Source: Desulfobacteraceae bacterium
Lineage (GTDB): Bacteria > Desulfobacterota > Desulfobacteria > Desulfobacterales > Desulfobacteraceae
Direction: 5' to 3'
Length of the DNA stretch: 64,000 bases
Assembly: GCA_016744295.1 (NCBI GenBank)
Contig: JADGEQ010000012.1
Coordinates: 62,001 to 126,000 of the forward strand
The position numbers were made by a program, and so were the translations under genes. Numbering within the stretch: the stretch's first letter is position 1; each line of letters starts with the position of its first letter. The notes below the pieces were generated by a model. The model was not told where the DNA came from. It made no database searches and was given only the letters and a program-made list of their open reading frames with translations. Below, piece by piece: positions 21,601 to 27,643 of the stretch.

Positions 21601-22372
21601 TCAACAAACCCGTTGCCGAGGCCCCATCCTTGGTAAACACAAGTTGGGTGAGGCTGAAACTTGCACCACCGTAGCTGAAACCAAAATCAGGCTCAAAAAC
21701 CACGGAACCATTAATAATGGTGGTGCCGTCAATCTCAAGGTCAGAAACAGTCAAAAGCAGCTCATCGGTGCCAGGCTTTTTGAGAGTGTCCGGAACAAAC
21801 TGAGCCAGCCAGCCAAGGGCCAGGGTGGCCTGGCCGTTAAGCCTATCTTCAACGGCGGCCACACCACAGTGGAGAACAAAGGCCCCCAGTTGATACGGAG
21901 TAAGACTATCAGCCGTTGAATAAGTACCCAGTGGGGAATCATCAAAAAATTCAATCCTGCCATCACGCCCTACCACCTGAATGGACAGATCATAGGCGTA
22001 ATCAATTTTAGGTCGAAAAGTGAACGACCAGCGACTATCGCCCTTGGCATCCTGCCAGGACTTGCCCCCGTTTAGAGATATCTGGACCAGGAGATCAGAG
22101 GCCTTAAGCCCATTGCCTTCGCTTTCAAGGATACCCGTAATCTCCACCTGGCCATCCCGGTCCCGCAGATCTTCAGCGTAAAAAACTATTTCACGGGAAT
22201 CAAGATCTTCATACAGGATGCCGTTAACCGTGACCATATCCAGATAACCCAACTCGTCCCCGTCATACCATGAGGCCTGGGACACGGAAATTTTCAACAG
22301 GAACATTATCGCCAGAAAAAGGCTGGGAAAATATGAAGCAATGCGTACTTTAGACTCTTTTCTAAATGTCAT
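12608..22372 (-). CDS. Giant exported repeat protein, 3254 residues, family not recognised
   Basis: Begins with a hydrophobic signal (FPSLFLAIMFLLKISVSQA). Residues ~40-150 look Ig-like. From ~180 to ~2150 the chain is built of long beta-rich repeats with a period near 495 residues. Matching anchor segments (LTLS.xG.sT.Ge.. followed by ..SG.LAG.. and ..GFATL.L) fall near residues 434, 929, 1436 and 1924, the last most diverged. Other recurring pieces are YGxGV..xxWxGL.G and LGDFxL. After ~2150 comes a glycine/aromatic beta-rich region, then a Big/Ig-like part (from ~2570), a Gly/Ser/Glu/Val-rich linker near 2780-2870 and a final domain. AAGGA lies 7 bases before the ATG. No LPXTG, PEP-CTERM or autotransporter barrel is seen. 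Probably a cell-surface or periplasm-spanning structural protein; function unknown. Confidence 0.82.
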   Translation of the reverse strand: MTFRKESKVRIASYFPSLFLAIMFLLKISVSQASWYDGDELGYLDMVTVNGILYEDLDSREIVFYAEDLRDRDGQVEITGILESEGNGLKASDLLVQISLNGGKSWQDAKGDSRWSFTFRPKIDYAYDLSIQVVGRDGRIEFFDDSPLGTYSTADSLTPYQLGAFVLHCGVAAVEDRLNGQATLALGWLAQFVPDTLKKPGTDELLLTVSDLEIDGTTIINGSVVFEPDFGFSYGGASFSLTQLVFTKDGASATGLLTLPTLVIPSAPEIPFTNLNFSPTAINYTLPLVTASDPVQNFEIISGTHGVSLVLSELSVNINTANQIPISLANLDGEILLGSGYGGITIPNLELVENQISYGTKAIADAAAAAQTAGSDVAGAGQDLAGKITIPNTDFCISNLGGSINLQDKSVSMSGAFDFPAEFGGGSVFLPGDKPLTLSPSGISTAGEIVFDLGTLPTLHLSGFPLALSALALDLRNNIPSGSLAGEVTLTNFGDVGLDMEADIDASGLSSLRMAAMPEGGSRSMDVGGFATLSLSKAVLTYENSSFEVELDGAITPTNDLLTSINGIGEQLLFSGLSIGRDAIAIASDLEGWHNITGASAGFEGAMVQLTQYGLGVDNNLFWLGLRGQASLGGSSASATAKVFHDGSTDIEGIDLTNIYFSLGDFFLKVGKDAIAEGGRIANNTQGYIGGLPQTLIEKLPAGALNEAKELVVQLQNFQVDLANRSVSLGSVGYTPATPLDVTMGPVTMRFAGIRFTTSSASIDGSISLEGLGLPVSDLPFADLYLGADGIAGEIDLIGDAGSRTINIMEGEYGFGLNLNALSVTVDTRKALANMVSLETFSGGLLFGTGFNSLEIPDLELLAGNAISWGRNTATAAQGFLGRLTLPGGQFSLGDLGGFLDLEEKSLAIAGTLYLPPSMGSASLTIPADKPLTLSAANGLTTSGPLVFDPADLPALPLASIDTTLTALSLDVSHGNISGTLAGDLNFSQFGGLQIAITAAIDKKGLQEITIDSGNIDKSFDLKGFATLGLSRVRTGKKNNENFYVEIDGNITPTHDLFKDYGKSIDFAGLRIFKSGIEFAGNLDGWHTAQDATFTVNAAKLSLKEYGIGVYHGALWFGLKGEATYLDNEMSLTAKIFQDGTYEISDFGFEGLYLALGDFSLRTSAEAIAGKISGAGSINAGFLTDYLPEDLKDPLTGELQVEFSNLGVDLKNKIITSGTVTLPFKKPLTPNFGIFSAEIRSVSFGFDGASVDGDFSIQKLADIDLPTPPTGISFTDIELLPDGFMGTASYHATADPVRIPVLTGEYGIDLFLSELTVAVDTTATDVLDKIRLTDLDGAIELGPGYDMAEPVTQLRMLADNGITWGVATLGDLSEAAQKEAERLQSGLSFSIPGTSFSVDKLNGRLYLKDKRMKVWGKIQLPSDLGGGSVGLTQANALVLSASGVSTTGEVDVDLGSLTSGFKIAGFGADITSFSFGVAANAISGSIAGDIKLSMFDNLSIGVGVALGNKGISKLSVTADEIDKPLTIGGFATLTLDAIAIGGGFGGEPFFVDLDGNLALENEAIGDLPQTFDFDGLKIYKDALDLADAGLGMQKIPKATIAINDSMSMLLSEYGFGVKDNRFWIALSGGVNMAGQEVTATARLYHNSPHFELVSFGADNLTVAIGDFTLRSSIAFSNEAGFEVEGGLHLGALMDAIPSEGYKNALGELPVTIKDVQFDLSDLSNPKFLSGAIVFAPDSSIPINTKFFNASVDGFEVGMAGGSPYGRVLGGTISFNAVGALPALEGVSITDLGLTGGGLQGTVNWSGSKTLHVVEDDNYGVDAVLSSISILFDSTQKEITDMFVLGGLDGSLAFGEGYKTSMSPAIDFLDGAYGFAAGEGSKLTLPGTSIDLRNVSGSFNFAQGSVTVGGLIAIPYEETQIVFDVDDLTFSSEGILGEVSLADGKTIDLSSSLGFGALLTEASLEFDNSFALSAGSLGMELTLEKFFGLLVAAHLTLDNDGVDEWGLGGETGQKFTANAGFANLEVSKFGAGYESADGGLYFSMDTKVTMNKESVLSALPAELTLSGIEVYATTVKIDSAGVSSEVNYTVSLAGVDLAIKEIGFGYVDGDGLFLAVAGDLNLASLAKMGTGFEVYKSKVVFTKEMTLDIHKPAFDMGGTLALEDDRFKAGLAVEVAGLFEGMEGLFEVGSEGEGAASFVYWQVQLKVPSRLPLSPLPLTVYSLGGGIAYHMRVTPSKNSVVFDAHKGTLLTLTALVDIGSTDNAESWYGQFSLSVDSNARVVLGGKSWIMEGRNPGVSPHIEGTIELGGSPAIFHIEAGLNFSKSVSDIEVVAANGQVDILFAQNDWHIYFGSKKTPLSATVLKYLGGQGYLQIDRGGLAMGVRKQFDLKGSAWIFYGRLYGGAEVDLAAGVYPFYIDAKGKIWIGLEAGVHVAGDDYEIISAYAELGGQFKAPPVYIGLHGKARYSFLWGTISGTWDMTFTYPDNPPPGIADQGIEAMPLIAYSLPEEGATGVSRVDSININTTIPIQEPFRYDDGNWYVLMVERVGGSNSIAARTYVDLTDRQDTWDNSLRFYMDMGGIDAAKYSVAGGKIGTTKLQYTPQNILYAGGDFVYKARLTLCRWEGRDGYSASSQDFDMTRVQEEIKHEDLVVHFETTSENVSFREGLFEVYPTRSTKPVYADTNIYLVSKAIRDGQSWNSLMQAADVDLQVIDAANQAIAGHVEGSLLTYDEQEGSMRYMNRFIPDAPLKPIRMVENGVTGVKLPAVVLDDGSYQNPFTYVEPPGEEGAGQEGSGEEASAVAAVATPVAQSATVTPLSAVKTAGSPGGVQKKVGSGGSTKRIKLPVAVGDSTKLPVAVDSLSKAKIGSVSGDILVSTDFVDPVPYDWYWSGEHTIQVVKNGAEQEKVYTSAFTTETPAEGEEAVPYDSTAEVISQSVSDPHFYVNYTVDQDAYQADIRAARIERVWAAVSEIFWANMALEPMRYPVTVVDPPGSWGQGGGTHVEWREGSVCGQFDSPHDLWGVEGGESANLFPADWESVKGAYKEAQWYIYNLALRGCAGPQAEIAAVEEAFNVYKEEAFIRHSVAEFRSLEFRFTTQAPVNWSEVEFLVVVEPEFNGAIALGGSNGVVLAAAPALASHVFGPDEYVIRSQAGSLEHRLELIPKNRESFNGDTFVGLIEFYRSRGIPLTNVGRVGMYERGLEQNTSSEEGAGQEYGLERGEPLHYTGHITTLRTSRPASSDRTDELQDANGNPIR
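15900..21600 (-). repeat. Four ~1.5-kb coding repeats in the giant gene
   Basis: Protein-level internal repeats, anchored at about bases 21070, 19585, 18065 and 16600 on the minus strand (spacings near 1485, 1520 and 1465). Units 1 and 2 are closest (shared KPLTLS, GFATL, DGxITPTxDL, GWH), unit 3 intermediate, unit 4 most diverged. Only protein similarity is evident by eye, so the duplication is old. Outer boundaries are approximate. Confidence 0.75.
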
Positions 22373-22411
22373 CCAGGATTCCTTATGAAGGGCAAATCAT
22401 TACAGGGTCAC

Positions 22412-24034
22412 TTAAAACGAAAACAGATAGGACAATTCCATTAAATTTTCACTATAGGTTTGATCTGTGGTCGTGGCATCAGACTTATAATTACGCTGTT
22501 CAGCAGTGAACCGTATGGATTTTGATCTGTCCCCCCAGGGATGATAACTCACCCTGGCCTGGTAGGCGTGATAATCTGTGTCATCTGCAAATTTCCGATT
22601 GCTGTTGGTTGTCTGGGCCAGCAGATCAAAGGCCCAGTTCTTGCCGGCATCATACCCAAGATCAATTTTTCCGCCCACCTTGGATTGATCCCCGGCAGTC
22701 TGATCTGTTAACCGATAGTCCAGATTAAGAGTTGAACGAAAAAGATTGTCCTTGCTGAAACGCTTTTTCCAGCCCACAGTTCCCCTCAGGGTGCTGATGT
22801 CCTGATCCACACCGCCAACAGCATCGTCATTAATATCTGTATAAATATAGGCTCCGCCCAATCGCCACCCGGTTTTGGGTCGTACATTGATATAAAGTTC
22901 ACCCTCATTCTGACCCAGGTCAGCGCCTCGCCCCTCCATACTTTTGGCCTGGAAACGCAGACCGACATCACCCCTTTTCAAAAAATCAGGCCGGAAATCA
23001 CAATAGAAGGTGCCGTCATTGATATCCTGGGTGGCCCCAAGGCTGCCATTCAGATTGTCCCGGGAATGTTTTAGCGTAAGCCTGAATTTAAGCTGCCGGT
23101 CAAAATGATAGGAGGTATCATTTTCAAAGCGTTCCCGGTCGGCGGCGCCTGAGCCCACCAGAGGCGCAAAATCAGGGTCAACATATTCATAGGTAAAATT
23201 GGAGCGCAGGGAGCGGGGGAGCGGCTTGGTCAGGAGGCGAAGTTTAATGGCATGACTGGTTTTAGAAGAATGATCCTCTTTCAGGTTATCAACCCCCTGC
23301 ATCAATGCCAGGGTGGATTTAGCGGTAATATACCGGTTGAAACGCCAGTCCGCATCAATACCGCCATTAATGGCGCTGGCCCCATCGGGGTCCACTGTTT
23401 CATAGTCCCCGGATTCACGGCGGTCCCGTACCATGGCCATTGTAACCGCCACTTTTTGTCCGGCATCAGCCACATAGAGAAGGTTGGCACTGCCCAGCCA
23501 GCGATCGGGTTGCTCATTGTCAACCGTGGTGACCATTTCATGCCAACTGGCTTTCTGGATACCGCCGATAAAAGAAGTTTTAAATCCAGTTTTCTTGTCC
23601 TGCCCCAGGTCCAGCTTAAACCCTTTCAGGGAGGTGGAAAAGACGTAGGGGTTATAGGAGGCTGCAATATCCCCAAGTTCTGCCCGTCTTTCTTTTGTAT
23701 AATGATACCCCCGGAAATAAAGAAGACGCATCTCCTTTGAATCCACCTGTTCATCATTGGTTGCCCTGCCCCGAAAATCAAACCCCACCCTTCCCTGGTT
23801 TTTTTTATCCTTTGAAAGATAAAAAGACAACTCCTGACGATAGTATTCACCATCATTCACGGTTGTTCCGGCGGCTTCGCCCTGGGTTTTCTTCACATTA
23901 AAATAGGTGGCTGACTGGCCCCGGACCTTCCATTTTTCGCCCGTCTTTTTTTCCGGGGCATCTTCACCCCAGGCAATGGTAGCAAATGAACACAGCATTC
24001 CTAAAACAATAAACACACCAATTATCCGCTTCAT
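22412..24034 (-). CDS. Outer-membrane beta-barrel protein
   Basis: 540 residues from the ATG at 24034 (GGGAG seven bases upstream; an earlier in-frame ATG at 24067 lies outside a normal signal peptide). N-terminus MKRIIGVFIVLGMLCSFATIAWG is a signal peptide. The rest alternates polar and hydrophobic residues in amphipathic strands typical of a large barrel, with many RxxxRF and YxYxD segments, and ends SYLFSF, with the terminal Phe used by the Bam machinery. It lies 39 bp upstream of the giant gene in the same direction, so it may be the pore or anchor for its secretion. The family was not recognised; a porin role remains possible. Confidence 0.8.
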   Translation of the reverse strand: MKRIIGVFIVLGMLCSFATIAWGEDAPEKKTGEKWKVRGQSATYFNVKKTQGEAAGTTVNDGEYYRQELSFYLSKDKKNQGRVGFDFRGRATNDEQVDSKEMRLLYFRGYHYTKERRAELGDIAASYNPYVFSTSLKGFKLDLGQDKKTGFKTSFIGGIQKASWHEMVTTVDNEQPDRWLGSANLLYVADAGQKVAVTMAMVRDRRESGDYETVDPDGASAINGGIDADWRFNRYITAKSTLALMQGVDNLKEDHSSKTSHAIKLRLLTKPLPRSLRSNFTYEYVDPDFAPLVGSGAADRERFENDTSYHFDRQLKFRLTLKHSRDNLNGSLGATQDINDGTFYCDFRPDFLKRGDVGLRFQAKSMEGRGADLGQNEGELYINVRPKTGWRLGGAYIYTDINDDAVGGVDQDISTLRGTVGWKKRFSKDNLFRSTLNLDYRLTDQTAGDQSKVGGKIDLGYDAGKNWAFDLLAQTTNSNRKFADDTDYHAYQARVSYHPWGDRSKSIRFTAEQRNYKSDATTTDQTYSENLMELSYLFSF

Positions 24035-24147
24035 AACCACTCCCCGCTTCATGCAAATTGAAATCAACCATCAAGTCATCAGATACACCTGTCACCCAGG
24101 CAATCAAATCCCGCTTCAGCCGAAAAAAGAAACCAGCATTTTAAGAG

Positions 24148-25026
24148 CTACAGAGGATAGGGTCCTCCCGTGTTGTTTGTTTCGTTGCTTTCAGGAACCG
24201 TATCATTGGGATCAATGATAACAGACTGAAGATGATTGCCAGGATAATAAGGACCATTGCTTGTAATCGAATGTGTACCCCCGGCAGGTATTCCAGGGAT
24301 AGAGATATTGTCCTCACCAGACATCGGATTGCTACCACGGAAAGTAACTGTCGTAGGCATGCTTGCCGCCATTCCGGTATTAACGATGGTTATTTCAAGA
24401 TGATACATACTGCCATCTTCAATGTAATTATTTGAACCATCCTGGATGGCAAGATCTGCCTTGGGTGGTGTTGAATCATTTCCTGAATCATTTCCTGAAT
24501 TACTGACGGGTGCTGTTTGTTGGCCGGGAATAGACGATGTTTCCTCGGTCCACTCCGCTAGGCTTGAGCCAAAAAGATCGTTACCAGCCAATTCGATAAG
24601 AAGATAATCGCCATTTACCTCATCAAAAACAAACCGGGAAAATCCTCGTTCGCTCAATTGTCTTGCATCATCCAGGGTTTCATAACGCTTTTCCCATCGG
24701 ACATAGAGAAATTGTTTCACATTATCGGCAACCACCCTGTCTACCCAATAATCAACCCGGTAAATTTCATATGTACGAAAATCACTATACAAGGCATCTG
24801 TGAAGGTGAGGTAATCCTGACGAAACCGATCCTCGCTGACATAGTCAAGAAACTCACGGGCATCTTCATTTTCATAGGCCCTTAACAAATCACGCAAAAC
24901 ATTTTCAACCTCTGTTGCGCGTCCCTGATCTTTTACGACCATCTCCCGGTCAAAGCTGGAATCTCCATACACCTGTGCTGCAAAACATAAAAAACAAAAA
25001 ACAAATCCCAATATTCTGTATTTCAT
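24148..25026 (-). CDS. Exported CARDB-domain protein
   Basis: 292 residues from the ATG at 25026 with AGGAG six bases before it. Signal peptide (RILGFVFCFLCFAAQVYG). Residues ~25-165 resemble an NTF2/SnoaL-like fold (helix-rich start, then YEIYRVDYWVDRVVA strands); after an NSGNDSGNDS linker a CARDB Ig-like domain (~185-290) has the family pattern DLAIQDGSNNYIEDG...VNTGMA...VIDPNDTVPESNETNN-like end. CARDB domains are adhesion/scaffold modules of surface proteins. First gene of the unit that leads to the barrel, giant and FN3 genes (113 bp to the barrel). Confidence 0.82.
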   Translation of the reverse strand: MKYRILGFVFCFLCFAAQVYGDSSFDREMVVKDQGRATEVENVLRDLLRAYENEDAREFLDYVSEDRFRQDYLTFTDALYSDFRTYEIYRVDYWVDRVVADNVKQFLYVRWEKRYETLDDARQLSERGFSRFVFDEVNGDYLLIELAGNDLFGSSLAEWTEETSSIPGQQTAPVSNSGNDSGNDSTPPKADLAIQDGSNNYIEDGSMYHLEITIVNTGMAASMPTTVTFRGSNPMSGEDNISIPGIPAGGTHSITSNGPYYPGNHLQSVIIDPNDTVPESNETNNTGGPYPL

Positions 25027-25120
25027 CAATTTCTCCTAAACCAAAGTTTAATACAATTATTATGACTTACTTGCCGGATAATTAAATTCAAGACGTGCAT
25101 CAATACAATATAAAAAAGGG

Positions 25121-25149
25121 ATACTATTTAAGATACGCTACAAAGTCAA
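25121..25149 (-). promoter_or_regulatory. Sigma-70 promoter of the CARDB-barrel-giant-FN3 unit
   Basis: On the minus strand TTGACT (25149-25144), a 17-base spacer and TAGTAT (25126-25121): five of six -35 bases and a fair -10 with ideal spacing. It lies about 95-120 bp upstream of the CARDB ATG. Confidence 0.65.
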
Positions 25150-25157
25150 TGTTTTAC

Positions 25158-25232
25158 TGGTCACTAATTTGCAGTGGGGGGTCATTATTTTTGATGAATA
25201 AAATGACCCGGGTCATTATGATAGTGACTCGG
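25158..25232. promoter_or_regulatory. Cluster of GGGTCATT half-sites upstream of the -35 box
   Basis: GGGTCATTAT occurs at 25179-25188 and 25210-25219, starts 31 bp apart (three helical turns). The second copy is half of a perfect 16-bp palindrome AATGACCCGGGTCATT at 25202-25217. A weaker outer pair, GGTCACTA near 25159 and TAGTGACT near 25225, brackets them. The location just upstream of the -35 suits a DNA-bound activator. The LuxR-type regulator encoded 1.8 kb away is the obvious candidate (inference). Confidence 0.55.
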
Positions 25233-25296
25233 CGAAATATATCGGCGAAAGGAGGGGGTGAAAGCTGCAGGAAAAATTTAAAAAAACCATACCGTA

Positions 25297-27024
25297 TTAT
25301 GCGGACCGGGGGATGCTCACCCGGGTCATAAACCCATCCGACGCGCTGAACTGGATCTGGCCGTTCAGCGCCTTAATTCTTTCTTCCATGCCCAGAAGGC
25401 CGCTGCCTCTGGTGAAGGATGCAGCACCGTCCCCGTTATCAATGGACAGCAATGAGATCCGGGCGTCATTTATTTTCAGGGAAATAAATAATTTTGAGGC
25501 GTTGGCATGTTTCATACTATTGGTGAGCAGTTCAATACAGATTTTGGTGAGGGTGTCATACTTCCCATGATCTAGAACATAGATCATTCCCTGAAAATGA
25601 AGTGTTACCTCAAGGTTTATGTATTTTGTTTTCTCGATGATATTTTGGATGGCTTTTTTGAGTTGTTCCCCGGTGTGAACCGTATTCCCACGGGTAGTAA
25701 AAGGAATGGATTTGATACCAAAGAACCCCGTATCAATGGCTTTAGTGGCATCGGCAAGGGCCAGAAGTCCCAAAGCCCTGTTGTCTGCCATATAAATTTT
25801 GGAAACTTCCATGAGCTTTACAGCCGTCACCAGGGAGTGGCCGATGATATCATGAAGTTCCCTGGCAACATATCTCCGGGCGCTGGTCCTGGAAAGTTGT
25901 TTTAAATGGGCAATGGTTTCCTTCAAGTCCTGATTTTTTTGGGCAAGGGCAGTCTGTTTTTCCTTGATATCCGCCTGGATGTTTTTATAGGTGGAGATAT
26001 CTTTAATGCTGACCAGGTATTGTTTTTTCCTGAGATATTTTATTTTTCTGCAGAAGATCCAGAAACTTTCGCCCTGGATTTTCTGCTCATACCCGGACTC
26101 CTCGGCAAGGGGTGCCTGTTGGGAAAGCTTTGCCAGGACTGCAGCCATTCTTTCCTCTTGCTTTGCCAGCAACCGAAAGGCGGCATTGGCATACCCCAGG
26201 GTGAAATTTTCATCAAATACCCCCATGGCCAGAGTCAATTCATGGGTTATCTCATGGCGCATGAGGGGGGTGAGTTTAAAAAATTCATGGTTAAAGGTGA
26301 CATACATGAAAAGCAGGGTGGACCAGGTAAACACAATGGGGGTGATATCAAACAGCACAGGAATATTGGCAATGACGGTGATATGCTGAACCACCCGGGT
26401 AATATACAATAAATTAAAAACCAGAGGGGTGATGATGGCAATGCTGACAATATAGGTTAACAGTTTGTTCTTTTGTGAAAATTCTTGCTTGAACCGAATA
26501 CTGCAAAAATAAAAACCAGTGCCAATAAATCCGTATTCAAGGGCCATGTGAACATAGAAAAGCGGACCGAAACTATCCCCGACAAAATCATAGCGGCTGT
26601 AGAACAAAAAATGAAACGGGTTGGTCAAAATCCACAAAAACTGCATCAGGGGCAGGATATAAATCCAACGCCGGATCCTGCTGGAAAGGGGGCGTCCCCG
26701 GGAATAAGAATAGCCAAACTCTATAAAGGCCACCTCCAGGATACAGGTGCAGGCATAATATCCAAGGATGAAGATCCACCGGGTGGTGACATCCGGGGAA
26801 ACCGTCTTAAAAATTTTAAACACCATCCAGAGAATCATGGCCCCCTGCATCACAGCAAAGGAGTTGGCCGTATGGTCGTCCCTGCGGGTCTTTAGAAGAA
26901 ACACCGTCAAACAGATCACCGAGATGACAATGGCCAGCATATGGATGATGGAAATGGCGGCAATCTCTAATTGAAGTTTGGGGTTCAAGGTTTTTCCCCT
27001 ACTCGATCCCGTTTTCAACGGCAT
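25297..27024 (-). CDS. Membrane sensor histidine kinase, HisKA_3 type
   Basis: 575 residues from the ATG at 27024, or 563 from a TTG at 26988 which follows AGGGG and lies just outside the preceding gene. An N-terminal block of about seven TM helices (residues ~20-250) is followed by a small PAS-like domain (~265-345), a coiled coil, a NarX/LuxR-type DHp with acceptor His in ARRYVARELHDIIGHSL, and HATPase_c (ELLTNSMKHANAS, SIDNGDGAA, GSGLLGMEERI). This kinase class pairs with NarL/LuxR regulators, and the one upstream overlaps its start by 26 bp if the ATG is used. Likely part of a three-gene operon; signal unknown. Confidence 0.88.
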   Translation of the reverse strand: MPLKTGSSRGKTLNPKLQLEIAAISIIHMLAIVISVICLTVFLLKTRRDDHTANSFAVMQGAMILWMVFKIFKTVSPDVTTRWIFILGYYACTCILEVAFIEFGYSYSRGRPLSSRIRRWIYILPLMQFLWILTNPFHFLFYSRYDFVGDSFGPLFYVHMALEYGFIGTGFYFCSIRFKQEFSQKNKLLTYIVSIAIITPLVFNLLYITRVVQHITVIANIPVLFDITPIVFTWSTLLFMYVTFNHEFFKLTPLMRHEITHELTLAMGVFDENFTLGYANAAFRLLAKQEERMAAVLAKLSQQAPLAEESGYEQKIQGESFWIFCRKIKYLRKKQYLVSIKDISTYKNIQADIKEKQTALAQKNQDLKETIAHLKQLSRTSARRYVARELHDIIGHSLVTAVKLMEVSKIYMADNRALGLLALADATKAIDTGFFGIKSIPFTTRGNTVHTGEQLKKAIQNIIEKTKYINLEVTLHFQGMIYVLDHGKYDTLTKICIELLTNSMKHANASKLFISLKINDARISLLSIDNGDGAASFTRGSGLLGMEERIKALNGQIQFSASDGFMTRVSIPRSA

Positions 27025-27643
27025 AGACCGCCAGTTCCAGGCGATTGGAAATTTTCAGTCGTTCATAGATCCGGCTCACCTTGTTCTTGATGGTGCCCTC
27101 GGTGTAATGCAGGGTGTCCCCGATCTGTTTATTGCTTTCGCCCAGGACAATCAGCCGCACGATATTGATTTCTTCCAGGGCGAGAAGATCCGTGTAATTC
27201 TCCTTGATCCGGCTTCGTTTCTTAAATTTTTCCATGATGATTTTTTTGGCACTCGGGTGGATCACCGTAAGCCCCATGGCCACACATTTGATGGTGGCAA
27301 TTAGTTTTTTATACCCGATATCCTTGGTGATGTATCCGTCGGCATCCCCGAGAAAGGCCTGGGTGATATACTCCGGATTTTCGAAGGTGGTGAGCATGAG
27401 CACCTTAATCCCTGGATGGGCCTTTTTGATGATCTTGAGGGCGGCAAGCCCATCAATTTCGGGCATTTCAACGTCCATGAGGACCAGATCCGGCGCCAGT
27501 CGTTTGCAGGATTTGATCAGGGCGTCCCCGGACCCCACAGAACCCACCACTGAGATATCCGGGTCGCTGTTGATGATCTGTTCCAACGAATTTCTGAGTA
27601 ATTCCTGGTCATCGGCGATCATCACCTTAATTTTCTGGTCCAT
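26999..27643 (-). CDS. LuxR/NarL-family response regulator
   Basis: 214 residues from the ATG at 27643 (GGAG six bases upstream; an ORF start at 27715 lies inside the upstream gene). Receiver domain with acidic pocket IADDQ and phospho-Asp in LVLMDVEMPE, then a LuxR helix-turn-helix (LLALEEINIVRLIVLGESNKQIGD...EGTIKNKVSRIYERL). Start overlaps the end of the upstream sensor gene by 17 bp and its stop overlaps the kinase gene. Its nearest likely target is the promoter with GGGTCATT half-sites at 25.2 kb. Confidence 0.92.
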   Translation of the reverse strand: MDQKIKVMIADDQELLRNSLEQIINSDPDISVVGSVGSGDALIKSCKRLAPDLVLMDVEMPEIDGLAALKIIKKAHPGIKVLMLTTFENPEYITQAFLGDADGYITKDIGYKKLIATIKCVAMGLTVIHPSAKKIIMEKFKKRSRIKENYTDLLALEEINIVRLIVLGESNKQIGDTLHYTEGTIKNKVSRIYERLKISNRLELAVYAVENGIE

